A DNA stretch of 64,000 nt from Isoetes taiwanensis. Its lineage: Eukaryota > Streptophyta > Lycopodiopsida > Isoetales > Isoetaceae. The notes beneath the pieces were generated by a model, which saw only the letters and a list, made by a program, of their open reading frames with translations, was not told the DNA's origin and searched no databases. The translations under genes and the position numbers were made by a program. Positions 44,232 to 57,452 of this stretch are shown one piece after another. The stretch spans positions 5,357,181-5,421,180 of the forward strand of contig JAJEKV010000059.1 in assembly GCA_021234155.1 (NCBI GenBank), written 5' to 3'. The number at the start of each line of letters is the position of its first letter. The first letter of the stretch is position 1.

Positions 44232-45266
44232 ACAACCTTGAGGGGCTACCCCTGTCGACCACTTTCCCGCCTCAGCTTTCGGGATCACGACTAAGGATTC
44301 CATTAAAAGAAGGAAGACATATTTTAAACTCAATACTAGTCTTCTGGATCATCAGGCTGGCTAAGTATCCGAGACCCTCGGGAAGTACTGGCTGGATGTA
44401 CTGGTGGGTTAAGGTGGCCAAGGCTACCAAAAATTGGCTTAAGGTCTGGGGTAAAGCGGTGCACCTAGAGAAAACTCTTCATCTTCAGAACCTAAGAGAG
44501 AGTCTTATAAATGCCTCAGGAAGATGACAAGGAAGAAATTAGATGCTTTGAGAAATAGAGAAGGAAGAGATTAGGATTGAAGAGGGTTGGAGACTTAAGG
44601 CAAAGGTTAGGGAAATTAAAGAAGGATGAAAGAGGTAGCACCAAATTTTTCTTTGCCAAAGCCAAGGGCAGAGTGAAAAGAAACCACATTTTCGAAATTA
44701 GGGCTGGAGAGGAAGACATCACTGATGAGAATCATTAAAATTGCAGCCAAGGATCATTTCAAGAGTATCATGGGAACCAACAAAGATTGTCACCGAGGTT
44801 ATGGAGGGCTTTATTAATTTGCAAAGGAAGGTAAACCTGGGAGGAGAACTTGAGTATTGAGAAACCTTTCTCCAAATGAAGAACTCTACTCTTTTGCAAA
44901 GGAAATGGAAAAGGCAAAAGAGGGGCCTCGATGGGCTTCTTGTGGAATTTTTTTATCAAGGTATGGCCTTTGATTGGGGGGATATTACATGCACGGCTAA
45001 TGAATTGTGGTCTCTAAATGCCCGGATGCAAGAATAAACACTAGTCTTATCACCCTCATTCCTAAAATAGATGTACCGCCACCTTTTTCCGGGACTCTGA
45101 GCCTATCTCTTTGTCAAATGTGATTTACAAGCTAATATTAGGTACAATGGCGGGGAGATCAAGATAATCCCGGAAAGGATAATTAGTACCTCCTCCCAAG
45201 CAACATACCTAAAGGATAGATTTATTTTGGATAATGTAGTCACCCTATATTGGGTCTTCATTGGTT
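44232..45266 (+). pseudogene. LINE-2 ORF2 linker and RT start
   Basis: Badly decayed. Recognisable pieces are GLDGLLVEFFYQGM (the 'GPDG..vEFF' region, about 44925), NTSLITLIPKIDVPPPFSGT (about 45035) and YLKDRFILDNVV...HWLK (about 45210-45266), all in L1 RT order. Interrupted at 45271 by a solo LTR. Confidence 0.75.
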
Positions 45267-45271
45267 AAAGA

Positions 45272-46938
45272 TGTGGCGTTCGGACAAAAGATACGCCCCG
45301 GGGCGTATATCCCTATGGCCAATCCACTTGCATTACACGCCACATCGACCGACTGGTACGGGGCGTGCTAACTAGGCTAATAGCCCTAGGGGGCAACGTG
45401 CAAAGGAGTGTGGATTTCACAAAGGTGCACATTAAACAATGTGCACATTCATTTAGATGCACATTTTCCCATATGGCCACTTCATGCCAAGTGGGCCACA
45501 CCCATAGGTGCAATTAATGTGCACATTCTCCAATGTAGGCATTCATTAATGTGCACACATTTCCATGTGGACACATTTGGCTAGTCCTAGCCCTTTTAAA
45601 AGTGGGCCCATTTCCAATTATCCCACATGCCAAGGGGATAATTGGAAACCCTAGCCAACCCCTTGTTTCATATAGGGTAGGAAACCCTAACTTGCCCAAT
45701 TTCGATTCTAGGGTTTTAGAACTACCCATTTTGGCTGCCTCAACAGCCAAAACCGCCTCAGAACTTCTGCACGAGAAAGGATTGCAACGTTAGTTTCCCT
45801 TGATTCAAAAGCGTTTGACAAGATGGTCGAGCTCGGGTCATGAGGAGGAACTCAAGGATCAGGTATTTGGCCAATTAGATAGTCTAAACCCTATTTGGTC
45901 ATAGAATCGGTAGGTTTAGACTATTAAATTGCCCATAGCGACCTTCTAGATCTCTAGATGCCGACCTCTAACTAAAGAACCTAACTCTATGATGTAGATT
46001 AGATATAGTTCTTTAGTTACTTGGCATGATGTATATGGATGATGTATCTCTATGAACTCTCCTTGTATTGGGAAGGGGGGTAGAGACCTAAAGCTTGGTA
46101 GTAGATGCTCCTAGAGTAGCCTCTCTAGCACACACTATAGATTGCACTGTGTACAAGAACCACACACAGTTGTGGGTGAAGGGGCCAACTGGCTAGAAGA
46201 GGTTCATGTCGACTCTTGAGCGATCCCCCGGTGTGTAAAGCCTACCGATGGGGATCATTGTGATTAGGTGCGATGGCTTTGCCACTTGCGTGTGGGCAAG
46301 GCATGGGCGACACCCGTGAAGTGGTGTTCACTTTCCATGGGTTCGATTCGAATAAGGGCGGTGGCCCTCTAGTCACCCTGAGTCTAGCATGTAGATCTCA
46401 CGAGGGGAGGGATAACCGCCCCCCCCCCGGGAGGATGAACCTAAGGGGAATAGCCCTTTTGGCTATGCATTACCGGGGCTACGGGGTCCCAACACTTTTC
46501 ACCCTACTCGCAAAGTATTAAGGAGGGGGGCGGATGGAGTGGACAACCCTAAGCCATGTTCATATGCCACCAAATCCATTGCCATGAATTCATGCGCGAA
46601 CTCTGGAGACCAAAGTGGTCATCCCCTTGAGTCAGGAGCCTTGGGTAGGACTCCCCGTATGTATTGTGCTCACCTTGTTTATCTCACGGATGTGATGAGC
46701 CACCCCTTCGAGGTGGATATGTATTTATGTTATATACTGACATGTATGTTTACGCTTCCGCATCTAGGTAGGCCCTGAGGGAGACGGGGTAAAATGACCC
46801 CTTCACTCTTCCCACTGGAACCCGTCATGGTTGCAGTGTCATGTGGAGGGCCCTGTATCGGCATGGAGCTGGTATGGGGGATGAACTCCTGTTTGTATCG
46901 ATGATGGGGCAATAGGTATCACAGTGGGGGGCGTCACA
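45272..46938. mobile_element. Solo LTR, 1667 bp
   Basis: Starts TGTGGCG and ends CGTCACA (TG...CA with a short terminal inverted repeat) and is flanked by AAAGA on both sides (45267-45271 and 46939-46943). It splits LINE-2 between '...HWLK' and 'DVALIKLDIHQGID'. It has no coding capacity and no second LTR, which fits recombination between the LTRs of a full element. About 45430-45565 has five or more TGTGCACAT palindromic words. Strand cannot be assigned. Confidence 0.8.
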
Positions 46939-46943
46939 AAAGA

Positions 46944-47600
46944 ATCTAACGGGATGTTGCCCTCATCAAATTGGATATCCACCAAGGCATTGACTCGGTA
47001 ATTTTGGAATTTTCTTTTTAAATGTTGCTATGCCTTAGGCTTCTCAAACGAGGTAATCCTTCTCTTCAAAGCTATTCTGTCTAATTCCAGGTCCTCGGTT
47101 TTGATTAATGGGAAGTGTGGCCCATTCTTTCCCCTTGAAAGGGGGGTAAAGCAAGGGTGCCCTCTGGCCCCCTTTCTTTTTCTTATCATCATGGAAAGCC
47201 TCTATAGTAAGTTGGAGGAGGCCAAGACAACTAACTTTGATTCAAGGGCTAACCCACACTTGCGGCGGCAATTGGATCAGGATTCGAATGGGCATTTTGT
47301 AAGCGACCGTTCCGGGGTATCATGGATAATGATCTCTAATCAACACTCAAGCAATCACGAGGAGTTTGGGGAAGCCGACCAAGTGCAAGATAAACCCTAT
47401 GAAGTCAGAAAATTGCTTGTAGCCAAGGATCGGGTAAAAAAGGGAACAAGTTCCGTTTTGCTCTTATGGGTACGTAAGTATATTCTACCTACCAATTCAT
47501 CTAAAATCTTGTGTATTCCTATGGTCATGAAGGGTAGTCCCCTCGGAGGGGAATGATATAGTTGAGAAGTTTGGAGAGGAAAGTGGATAGTCTTAATTCT
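46944..47600 (+). pseudogene. LINE-2 reverse transcriptase core
   Basis: DVALIKLDIHQGIDS (motif A, about 46960-47005), then INGKCGPFFPLERGVKQGCP followed by LAPFLFLIIMESLYSKLEEA (motif B, 47101 on). The YADD box is not intact. Decayed. Confidence 0.85.
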
Positions 47601-48359
47601 AAGTATATTTCCAAGCGAGGCGAGCAATTATAGCCAACTTTGTGATCTCCTCATCTCATGTTTACAGGTCCTCATTATCTTAGCACCAAAAAAGTCTCCT
47701 CTAAGCTTCAAAGTATTATAGGCAGTTTTCTCTCCTACGGCCAAAAACAAGAGATGTTGGATCCTTGTGGCCATGAAGGAATCTTTGCAACACCAAGAAA
47801 AAATGGGGGCTAGGTATTGATCAATATAGAAAAGCGGGCATAGCACTTGCGGCTAAATATTTTACAAGGCGACCTACAACCAAATTAACCACCCGGTTTC
47901 TACTATAATCGGGCATTATGCGGATAAATGCACCTCTTATGGGTGGAGGAACCTAAGGATTAATCTACCCCATTCTATCTATTTCCCTTTTAGGTTCCCA
48001 ATTCCACCCCGGAGCTGCTTAAGAAATGGATCAAAGCACGGAATCGGGGTAAAGGGATATATATATATGTGGAAAGAAGGGGCACGTCATGAATCAATCT
48101 ATATTTTGGAATCTGCTCTTCTAACTAACAATTCTTCTTTATGTCTTGCTTGCCATTTCACGAGCGGGCAGGGATTTGAATATCAAAGGCATATGTATGA
48201 TTAGAGACATGCTCAATGATCAAGGAATTATCCCCCTCTGGGGACTCGGTGCTATGTCGGGGAGAAAGACTGAAATCTTTGTACAACAATATACGCTCAC
48301 GGCCTTTTTAGTCATGATAACCGAATAAACGATGTCGGTAATGGGCTATGGGCGGTAAT
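47601..48359 (+). pseudogene. LINE-2 post-RT region
   Basis: Short frames in L1 order, including STKKVSSKLQSIIGSFLSYG (about 47680) and a later Trp-rich stretch, with many stops. It ends where the repeat array begins. Confidence 0.6.
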
Positions 48360-51300
48360 ATGATTCTTGTCTAAAAGCCCTCTGGTCTAGGATGCCCAAA
48401 AAGTCATACGTGGAGGACACTATGACTTTAAAGTTGGCAGCTAGGTTGGCCGATACCCCTAGAGTTGCCCCTAGGAACCAACACCCAAAACTTCCAGCGG
48501 TGGGATTTAATCACCAGTGCCTACAAAGTGTGCATGTATGGCCAAAGTTTTTGCCCAACGGATGTGTGGTGAGTTGGTATAGGCCTAGTATCATACCTGC
48601 ATTATGACTTTTGGGCATCCTAGGACCCGAGGGGGCTTTTTAGGCGGTAACGTAAACCAGCCCTAAGATGTCGTAGACCAACTTTCTTTGGTCTAGACTA
48701 GTCTTTTTATTGAGACTAGCTAGTTTTGTCCCACTTAGCGACCAAAGTGGAGGACATGTATAGGCTTTTAAGTTCTACCGCGTGGGGATCATGGTAATTA
48801 TAACCCGGTAACCAACACCCAAAGCTAAACATACAGCGGCGCGGGGTTTGAACCCACGACCAAGTGCACATTCATTTTGGCATTACTAGGCCTATACCAA
48901 CTCACCACACATCCGTTGGGCAAAACTTTGGCCATACATACCTGCACACTTTGTAGCGCGGGATTAAATCGCCTTGAGGAAGTTTTCCGGATCCTAGGGG
49001 CAACTCTAGGGGCATCGGCCCGAACCTAAGCGTCACGGCCCTAGTGATGCACGCCCGCATTATGACTTTTGGGCATCCTAGGACGAGGAGGGGCTTTTAG
49101 ATAGTAACGATAAACCAGCCCGCGATGTAATGCGTAGACCAACTTTTTTGGTCTAGACTAGTCTTTTGCCGGACTAGCTAGTTTTTGTCCCCGCCAGCGG
49201 CGACCAAAGTGGAGGACATGTATAGGCTTTTAAGTTCTACCGCGTCGGGGATCATGGCATTATAACTTGATAACCAACACCCAAAGCTAAACATACAGCT
49301 GGCGGGGTTTGAACCCCGACCAAGTGCATTCATTTGGCATTACTAGGCCTATACCAACTCACCACCACATCAGTTGGGCAAAACTTTGGCCATACATACC
49401 ACTTTGTGGCGAGGATTAAATCCAGCCTTGAGGGAATTTTTTAGGATCCTAGGGGCAACTCTAGGGGCATCGGTTGAACCTAAGCGTCACCGACCTAGTG
49501 CCGCTGCCCGCATTATGACTTTTTGGGCATCCTAGGACCCGAGGGGCTTTTTTAGATAGTAACGATAAACCAACCCGCGATGTCGTAGACCAACTTTTCT
49601 TGGTCTAGACTGAGTCTTTTGACGGACTAGCTAGTTTTTGTCCCCCAGCGCCAGCGAGCAGCCAAAGTGGAGGACATGTATAGGCTTTTAAGTTCTACCC
49701 GCGTCGGGGATCATGGCCGTATAACCCGATAACCAACTTTTAAGCTAAACATACACTGGCGGCGGGGTTTGAACCCACGACCAAGTGCACATTCATTTTG
49801 GCATTACTAGGCCTATACCAACTCACCACATCCGTTGGGCAAAACTTTGGCCATACATGCACACTTGTACTGGCGGGATTAAATCGCCTTGAGGAAGTTT
49901 CCGGATTCTAGGGGCAACTCTAGGGGCATGGCTGAACCTAAGCGTCACCAGCCTAGTGCCGCTGCCACGTATGACTTTTGGGCATCCCTAGGACCAGGAG
50001 GGCTTTTAGGCGGTAACCGATAAACCAGCCCGTAATGTCACGTAGACCAACTTTTACTGGTCTAGACTAGTCTTTTGTGAGACTAGCTAGTTTTTGTCCC
50101 CACTTGCCAGCGGCGCCAAAGTGGAGGACATGTATAGGCTTTTAAGTTCTACCATTCGGGGGATCATGGTAGATTATAACCCGGTAACCAACACCCAAAG
50201 CTAAACATACCGCGGCGGGGTTTGAACCCACGACCAAGTGCACATTCATTTTGGCATTACTAGGCCTATACTAACTCACCACACATCCGTTGGGCAAAAC
50301 TTTGGCCATACATGCACACTTTGTAGGCGGGATTAAATCCCGCCTTGAGGAAGTTTTACCGGATCTAGGGGGCAACTCTAGGGGCATGTTTGAACCTAAG
50401 CGTCACCGGCCCTAGTGCACGCCGCGTTATGACTTTTGGGCATCCTAGGACCGAGGGGCTTTTAGGCGGTAACGATAAACCGCCCGCGATAATCTGGCCA
50501 GACCAACTTTTCGGGTCTAGACTAGTCTTTTGACCAGGGTAGCTAGTTTTGTCCCCCGCCAGCGAGCGACCAAAGTGGAGGACATGTATAGGCTTTTAAG
50601 TTCTACCGCGTCGGGGATCATGGCCGTATAACCCGGTAACCAACACCCAAAGCTAAACATACAGCGGCGGGGTTTGAACCCACGACCAAGTGCATTCATT
50701 TTGGCATTACTAGGCCTATACCAACTCACCACACATCCGTTGGGCAAAACTTTGGCCATACATGCACACTTTGTAGGCGGATTAAATCCGCTTAGAGGAG
50801 TTTTACCGGATCTAGGGGGCAACTCTAGGGGGCATGCTGAACCCTGGCGTCACCGGCCCTAGTGCCGCGCCCGCGTGTTATGACTTTTGGGCATCCCTAG
50901 GACCCGAGGGGCTTTTTAGGCGGTAACGATAAACCAGCCCCGCGATGTCGTAGACCCTTTTCTTGGTCTAGACTAGTCTTTTTGGACTAGCTGGTTTTTT
51001 TGTCCCCGCCAGCGGCAGCCAAAGTGGAGGACATGTATAGGCTTTTAAGTTCTACCGTCGGGGATCATGGCATTATAACCCGGTAACCAACACCCAAAAG
51101 CTAAACATACAGCGGCGGGGTTTGAACCCACGACCAAGTGCACATTCATTTTGGCATTACTAGGCCTATACCAACTCACCACATCGGTTGGGCAAAACTT
51201 TGGCCATACATGCACACTTTGTGGCCGAGGATTAAATCCGCCCAGGAAGTTTTCAAGGGGCAACTAGGGGCCCTCGAACGGAAAGATAGCTATGGGCCAC

Positions 51301-54300
51301 GTATGATTTGAGATCATATGCGCTTTTTTAGGAGTTCAAACCGACCCGGGTATGTTAACTTTGGGAGGGTTGGATTCGCGGGGTTATCGGCCATGATCCC
51401 GGCGTGGTAGAACATGTGCCTATATGTGTCCTCCACTTTCAATAATGATAACCAACGCCACTATGGCGGCGGGGATAAACTCCACAATAATTGTGTGAGT
51501 ATGCACCCCGGTGGGCAAAAAATTGGCTTCCATGTACAGGGGCTGGTTAGCTGGTTGTTGCCTAAAAATTCCCCGGAGCTTCACTCTAGGGATTCTATCC
51601 CCCTACAAAGTGTATTGCATGTATGGCTAAAGTTTTGCCCATCCCGGATGTGTGGTGAGTTGGTATAAAGGCCTGGTAATGTCAAAATAAATGTGCGCGC
51701 AGCCGGGGAGTTCAAACCACGCCAGCCGACCATATCTTTAGTTGTATGGGGTTATCTACCCCATGATCGGTTTGGCGATCTGCACCCTTTGTGAACTTGC
51801 AAAATCACGTGTCCTCCACTTTATAGGGGCACCATATGGCGCGGGATACGTCCACAATTGTGTGACTTTATGCACCTAGGATAAAATTGGCTTCCATGTA
51901 ACCGTAAAGCCAACCCGCGGTAAGCTAAATTTCTTGGTCTAGAAAATTCCCGAAGCTTCACTAGCTAGGGATTCTATCTGCCTACCAAAGTGTGCATGTA
52001 TGGCTAAAGTTTTGCCCAACGGATGTGGTGAGTTGGTATAGGCCTAGTAATGTCAAAATAAATGTGCATTGGTCGAGGGAGTTCAAACCACGACCAAGTG
52101 TATGTTTAGCTTTAGGAGTTGGATTCTTGAATTTATCGGCCATTGATCAAAGGCGTGGTAGAACTTGTTTGCCGTAATCCTCACTTTTTGCGGATAATGG
52201 CGGCGGGGAAAAAACTCCACAATAATTGTGTGAGTATGCACCGATGTAAAATTGGCTCCCATGTACCTTTGGGGGCTGGTTAGGCTGGTTGTTGTTACCG
52301 GTAATGTCTGTAGACCAACTTTTCTTTGGTCTAGACTAGTCTTTTGACGGACTAGCTAGTTTTTGTCCCAGTTTGCCAGCAGCCAAAGTGGAGGACATGT
52401 ATAGGCTTTTAAGTTCTACCCGCGTGGGGGATCATGGCGGTATAACCCGGTAACCAACAAAGCTAAACATACGCGGCGGGGTTTGAACCCCACGACCAAG
52501 TGCACATTCATTTTGGCATTACTAGGCCTATACTAACTCACCACACATCAAGTTGGGCAAAACTTTGGCCATACATGCACACTGGCGGGGATTAAATCCA
52601 GCCTTGAGGAAGTTTTCCGGATCCTAGGGGCAACTCTAGGGGCATCGGCGAACCCTAAGCGTCACCCGGCCTAGTGCCGCTGCCCGCATTATGACTTTTG
52701 GGCATCCCCTAGGACGGAGGGCTTTTTTAGGCGGTAACGATTAAACCCGACCCGCGATGTCGTAGACCAACTTTTCTTGGTCTAGACTAATCTTTTTTGG
52801 AGGACTAGCTAGTTTTGTCCCAACGCCTTGGCAGCCAAAGTGGAGGACATGTATAGGCTTTTAAGTTCTACCACGTCGGGGATCATGGCGTATAACCCTT
52901 AACCAACACCCAAAGCTAAACATACAGCGGCGGGGTTTGAACCCACGACCAAGTGCACATTCATTTTGGCATTACTAGGCCTATACCAACTCACCCACAT
53001 CGTTGGGCAAAACTTTGGCCATACATGCACACTTTGTGGCGGGGATTAAATCCGCCTTGAGGAAGTTTTAGGATCCTAGGGGCAACTCTAGGGGCATCGG
53101 TGAACCCTAAGCGTCACCCGACCTAGTCTTGCACGCCCGCATTATGACTTTTGGGCATCCTAGGACCAGAGGGCTTTTAGGCGGTAACGATTAAAACCAG
53201 CCCGATGTCGTAGACCAACTTTTCTTGGTCTAGACTAGTCTTTTGGCGGACTAGCTAGTTTTTGTCCCATAGCGGCGACCAAAGTGGAGGACATGTATAG
53301 GCTTTTAAGTTCTACCTGCGTCGGGGATCATGGCATTATAACCCCCGGTAACCAACACCCAAAGCTAAACATACAGCGGCGGTTTGAACCCACGACCAAG
53401 TGCACATTCATTTGGCATTACTAGGCCTATACCAACTCACCACATCCGGTTGGGCAAAACTTTGGCCATACATGCACACTTTGTGGCGAGGATTAAATCC
53501 CAGCCTTGAGGAAGTTTACCGGATCCTAGGGGGCAACTCTGGGGCCCCTACGGAAGATAGCTATGGTGTAATATTTGAGATCATATGCACTTGGTAGGGG
53601 AGTTCAAACCACGGCGGTGTATGTTTAGCTTTTGGGAGTTTTTGCGGGGTTGCTCGGCCATGATCCCCAAGGGTAATCTTATATTGTCCTCCAAATCCAG
53701 CCATATGGCCAACAGCGGATAAACTCCAAATAATTGTGTGGTATGCACCGGTAAAATTGGCTTCCATGTACTTTGGGGCTGGTTAGCTGGTTTTTCCTAA
53801 AATTCCCCGAAGGGAGGACTACAAAGTGTGCATGTATGGCTAAAGTTTTGCCATGGATGTGTGGTGAGTTGGTATAGGCCTGCCATTGCTTGGTGGGGAG
53901 TTCAAACACGGCGGTGTATGTTGCTTTGGGGATTGGGCGGGGTTTGAACGACCATATGGTGCACATGCTATCGTGTCCTCCACTTTGGCATTACTATGGC
54001 GGATAAACTCCACAATAATTGTGTGAGTATGCACCCGGTAAAAATTGGCTTCCATGTACTTTGGGGCTGGTTTCGGTTGTTGCCTAAAATTCCCGACTTC
54101 TGAGGGATTCTATCTGCCTACAAAGTGTGCATGTATGGCTAAAGTTTTGCCCCCGGAGTGTGTGGTGAGTTGGTATAGGCCTAGTAATGCCAAAATAAAT
54201 GTGCGCTTGGTGGGAGTTCAAACCACGGCGGTGTATGTTAGCTTTAAGGGGAGTTGGTTTTTGGGGTTACTCGACCATGATCCGGCGTGGTAGAACTTGT

Positions 54301-56375
54301 GCCTATATCGTGTCCTCCACTTTAATACGCCATATGGCGGGATAAGCTCCACAATAATTGTGTGGTATGCACCAGTAAAAATTGGCTTCCATGTACACTA
54401 GGGCTGGTTAGCGGTTTGTTGCCTAAAATTCCCGACTTCACGGGGATTCTATCCGCCTACAAAGTGTGCATGTATGGCTAAAGTTTTGCCCAGCGGATGT
54501 GTGGTGAGTTGGTATAGGCCTAGTAATGCCAAAATAAATGTGCGCTTGGTCAGGAGTTCAAATACGGCGGTGTATGTTTGCTTTGGGAGTTTATTCTGAG
54601 GGGTTATCTGACCCATGATCCCCGACGTGGTAGAACTTGCCTGCCTATCGTGTCCTCCACTTTAATACGCCATATGTAAAGCGCCAGGATAAGCTCCACA
54701 ATAATTGTGTGAGTATGCACGGTAAAAATTGGCTTCCATGTACCTTGGGGGCTGGTTAGCTGGTTGTTGCCTAAAAATTCCCGAGCTTCACGGTGAGGGT
54801 TCTATCTGCCTACAAAGTGTGCATGTATGGCTAAAGTTTTGCCCAGCGGATGTGTGGTGAGTTGGTATAGGCCTAGTAATGCCAAAATAAATGTGCGCGG
54901 TGGAGTTGCAATGTATGTTTAGCTTTGGGAGTTGGCTTGGGGTTATCGGCCATGATCCCGGCGTGGTAGAACGTGCCTATCACGTGTCCTCCACTTTAAT
55001 ACGCCATATGGCGGCGGGATAAGCTCCACAATAATTGTGTGGTATGCACCGGTAAAAATTGGCTTCCATGTACCGGGGGCTGGTTAGCTGGTTGTTGCCT
55101 AAAATTCCCCAGAGCTTCACGGCGGGATTCTATCTACCTACAAAGTGTGCATGTATGGCTAAGTTTTTTGCCCAGCGGATGTGTGGTGAGTTGGTATAGG
55201 CCTAGTAATGCCAAAATAAATGTGCACTTGGTGGGAGTTCAAACCACGGCGGTGTATGTTTAGCTTTGGGAGTTGGTTCTTGGGGTTATCGGCCATGATC
55301 TGACGTGTGGTAGAACTTGTGCTATCGTGTCCTCCACTTTAATGCGCCATATGGCGGCGGGGATAAACTCCACAATAATTGTGTGGTATGCACCGGTAAA
55401 ATTGGCTTCCATGTGGTATCTTTGGTTAGCTGGTTGTTGCCTAAAATTCCCGACTTCGAGGGGGATTCTATCCACCTACAAAGTGTGCATGTATGGCTGC
55501 GTTTTGCCCAGCGGATGTGTGGTGAGTTGGTATAGGCCTAGTAATGCCAAAATAAATGTGCGCTTGGTCGGGAGTTCAAACCACGGCGGTGTATGTTTTA
55601 GCTTTGGGGGTTGGTTCTTGGGGTTATGGCCATGATCCCGGCGTGGTAGAACTTGTGCCTATCGTGTCCTCCACTTTAATACGCCATATGGCGGCGGGAT
55701 AAGCTCCACAATAATTGTGTGGTATGCACCGGTAAAATTGGCTTCCATGTACTTTGGGGCTGGATTAGCTGGTTATTTGCGAGCCACGGTAATAGACCAA
55801 CTTTTCTTGGTCTAGAACTAGTCTTTTGGCGGACTAGCTAGTTTTGTTTATCCCGCCAGCGGCCAAAGTGGAGGACATGTATAGGCTTTTTAAGTTCTAC
55901 CGTCGGGGATCATGGCATTATAACCCGGTAACCAACACCCAAAGCTAAACATGCTGGCGGGGTTTGAACCCACGACCAAGTGCACATTCATTTGGCATTA
56001 CTAGGCCTATACCAACTCACCACACATCCGTTGGGCAAAACTTTGGCCATACATGCACCTTGTAGGCGGGATTAAATCCTTGAGGAAGTTTAGGATCCTA
56101 GGGGGACGCTCTAGGGGGCATGGCTGAACTAAGCGTCACCCGCCCCTAGTGCCTTTTGCCCGTATATGACTTTTGGGCATCCTAGGACCCGGAAGGGCTT
56201 TTAGGCGGTAACGATAAACCAACCCCGCGATGTCTGTAGACCAACTTTCTTTGGTGGGCTGAATCTTTTGACGGACTAGCTAGTTTTTTGTCCCAACCCT
56301 TAGCGAGCAGCCAAAGTGGAGGACATGTATAGGCTTTTAAGTTCTACCCGCGTCGGGGATCATGGCGTATAACTT
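48360..56375. repeat. 8-kb array of a tRNA-related repeat, two orientations
   Basis: Tandem array built from one repeat family in two forms. Form A, about 455 bp, lies in antisense orientation (48590-51265, 52310-53540, 55795-56375): the word 'aggacatgtataggctttt' recurs at 48751, 49213, 49671, 50124, 50579, 51028, then 52392, 52844, 53288, 55872 and 56320. Form B, about 335 bp, lies in sense orientation (51325-52270, 53595-55757): 'gtggtgagttggtataggcc' recurs near 53863, 54163, 54503, 54853, 55186 and 55520. Both share a core of about 290 bp. Read in the sense direction the core has an A-box-like TGGTGAGTTGG and a B-box matching GWTCRANNC (GTTCAAACC) about 45 nt apart, as in tRNA-derived SINEs. 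A sense fragment opens the array (48360-48590). Confidence 0.85.
54501..54565 (+). promoter_or_regulatory. Representative Pol III-like A and B boxes in form B
   Basis: TGGTGAGTTGG at about 54502-54512 aligns with the tRNA D-arm consensus with one base missing; GAGTTCAAAT at about 54554-54563 aligns with the T-arm B box. The pair recurs in every monomer. Activity is not shown by sequence alone. Confidence 0.45.
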
Positions 56376-57452
56376 GATAACTTCGGGGTCATGGGCGGAT
56401 GAGGCTAATAAGCACCACCACAAGGGGAAAGCTGAATTCAAAGTTAAAATGCATACAGATTTACGATGAAGGATCAGTCCATGACCATGCACAACAAATG
56501 GGAAATTGGGAAGGAAAAGGTGTTCTAAGAATCTTAATTTTTTACGGTCAGCCCTATCCCTCCCAAGATTAAATCATTCATGTGGCGGTTGTGGCACAAG
56601 GCCCTAACTACAAATAGCAAAGATATAGGATCTGATGGATAATGGACTCGGATGTTTGTCCTAGATGTTTGTCTCCTGAGGAAGATGAGGACCATCTATT
56701 TAGGACTTATGCGTGGTGAGAATGGGTTTTGGAGCTTGCCCGAATATTTATTAGCCTTGACCTTATTTCCCTAAGTTCTCTGATTTCTTTATGCCCGATC
56801 AACCTACAGATTTTGGAGGGGTTTATATCATCTAATGGAGAATATGGAAATGAAGGAATGAATTCATCTTCAAAAGATGACATCGTTATAAAGCAGATCA
56901 AAATCGACATTAGATGGATAATGCTGCGGGGTTAACTCTTCATATAATGATCCTTATTAAGTTTTGGTGTTACCGGGGATTTATATTCATGTTGTTGTAA
57001 GCTCAAATGGAAAAGAATGGGCGAGCAAGCGAACAATGAATGGGTGAAAGTTTTTGGGCCCCGAACAGGAAGAGCCGCGATATGCCACTATACGTAGTTG
57101 TTGTTTGCGATCAAAACTATGATGCTCGCGAGAGGCATGATCACGTGAAGCAAAAGATAACAAAGGCGTTTTAACATGGCGATGGCGGAATCCTGCATCT
57201 ACATATTACGTACTCTCTCAATGATGGTTAGAAGAGTAAAAAAAAAGAAATTGAACCTTAAATCCCATTTCTAGTTTCATATTATCTCACCTGCGGGCCG
57301 GTTTCCTATAAGGTGTTGTGAACTTATGCATGTATTTGTCGGGCTCTTTTCTCACGATTTTCTTCTTAAGCCAAAAACTATATGGGTTATACTTCCTATA
57401 AAAAGTAGTTTTGTAATTATACTTCTATAAATATACTTATAAGCCTTCAATT
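56376..57452 (+). pseudogene. LINE-2 zf-RVT-like region and 3' UTR
   Basis: LINE coding resumes after the array: PPKIKSFMWRLWHKALTTNS, then CPRCLSPEEDEDHLFRTYAW (zinc-binding CxxC...H) around 56560-56720, as at the end of plant L1 ORF2. A 68-codon frame follows. The 3' UTR runs to the poly(A) at 57453. Confidence 0.8.

Noticed and set aside
48360-56375. CRISPR-like array
   Set aside because: Monomers are 335 and 455 bp and tandem, with no short repeats separated by unique spacers, and the context is eukaryotic.
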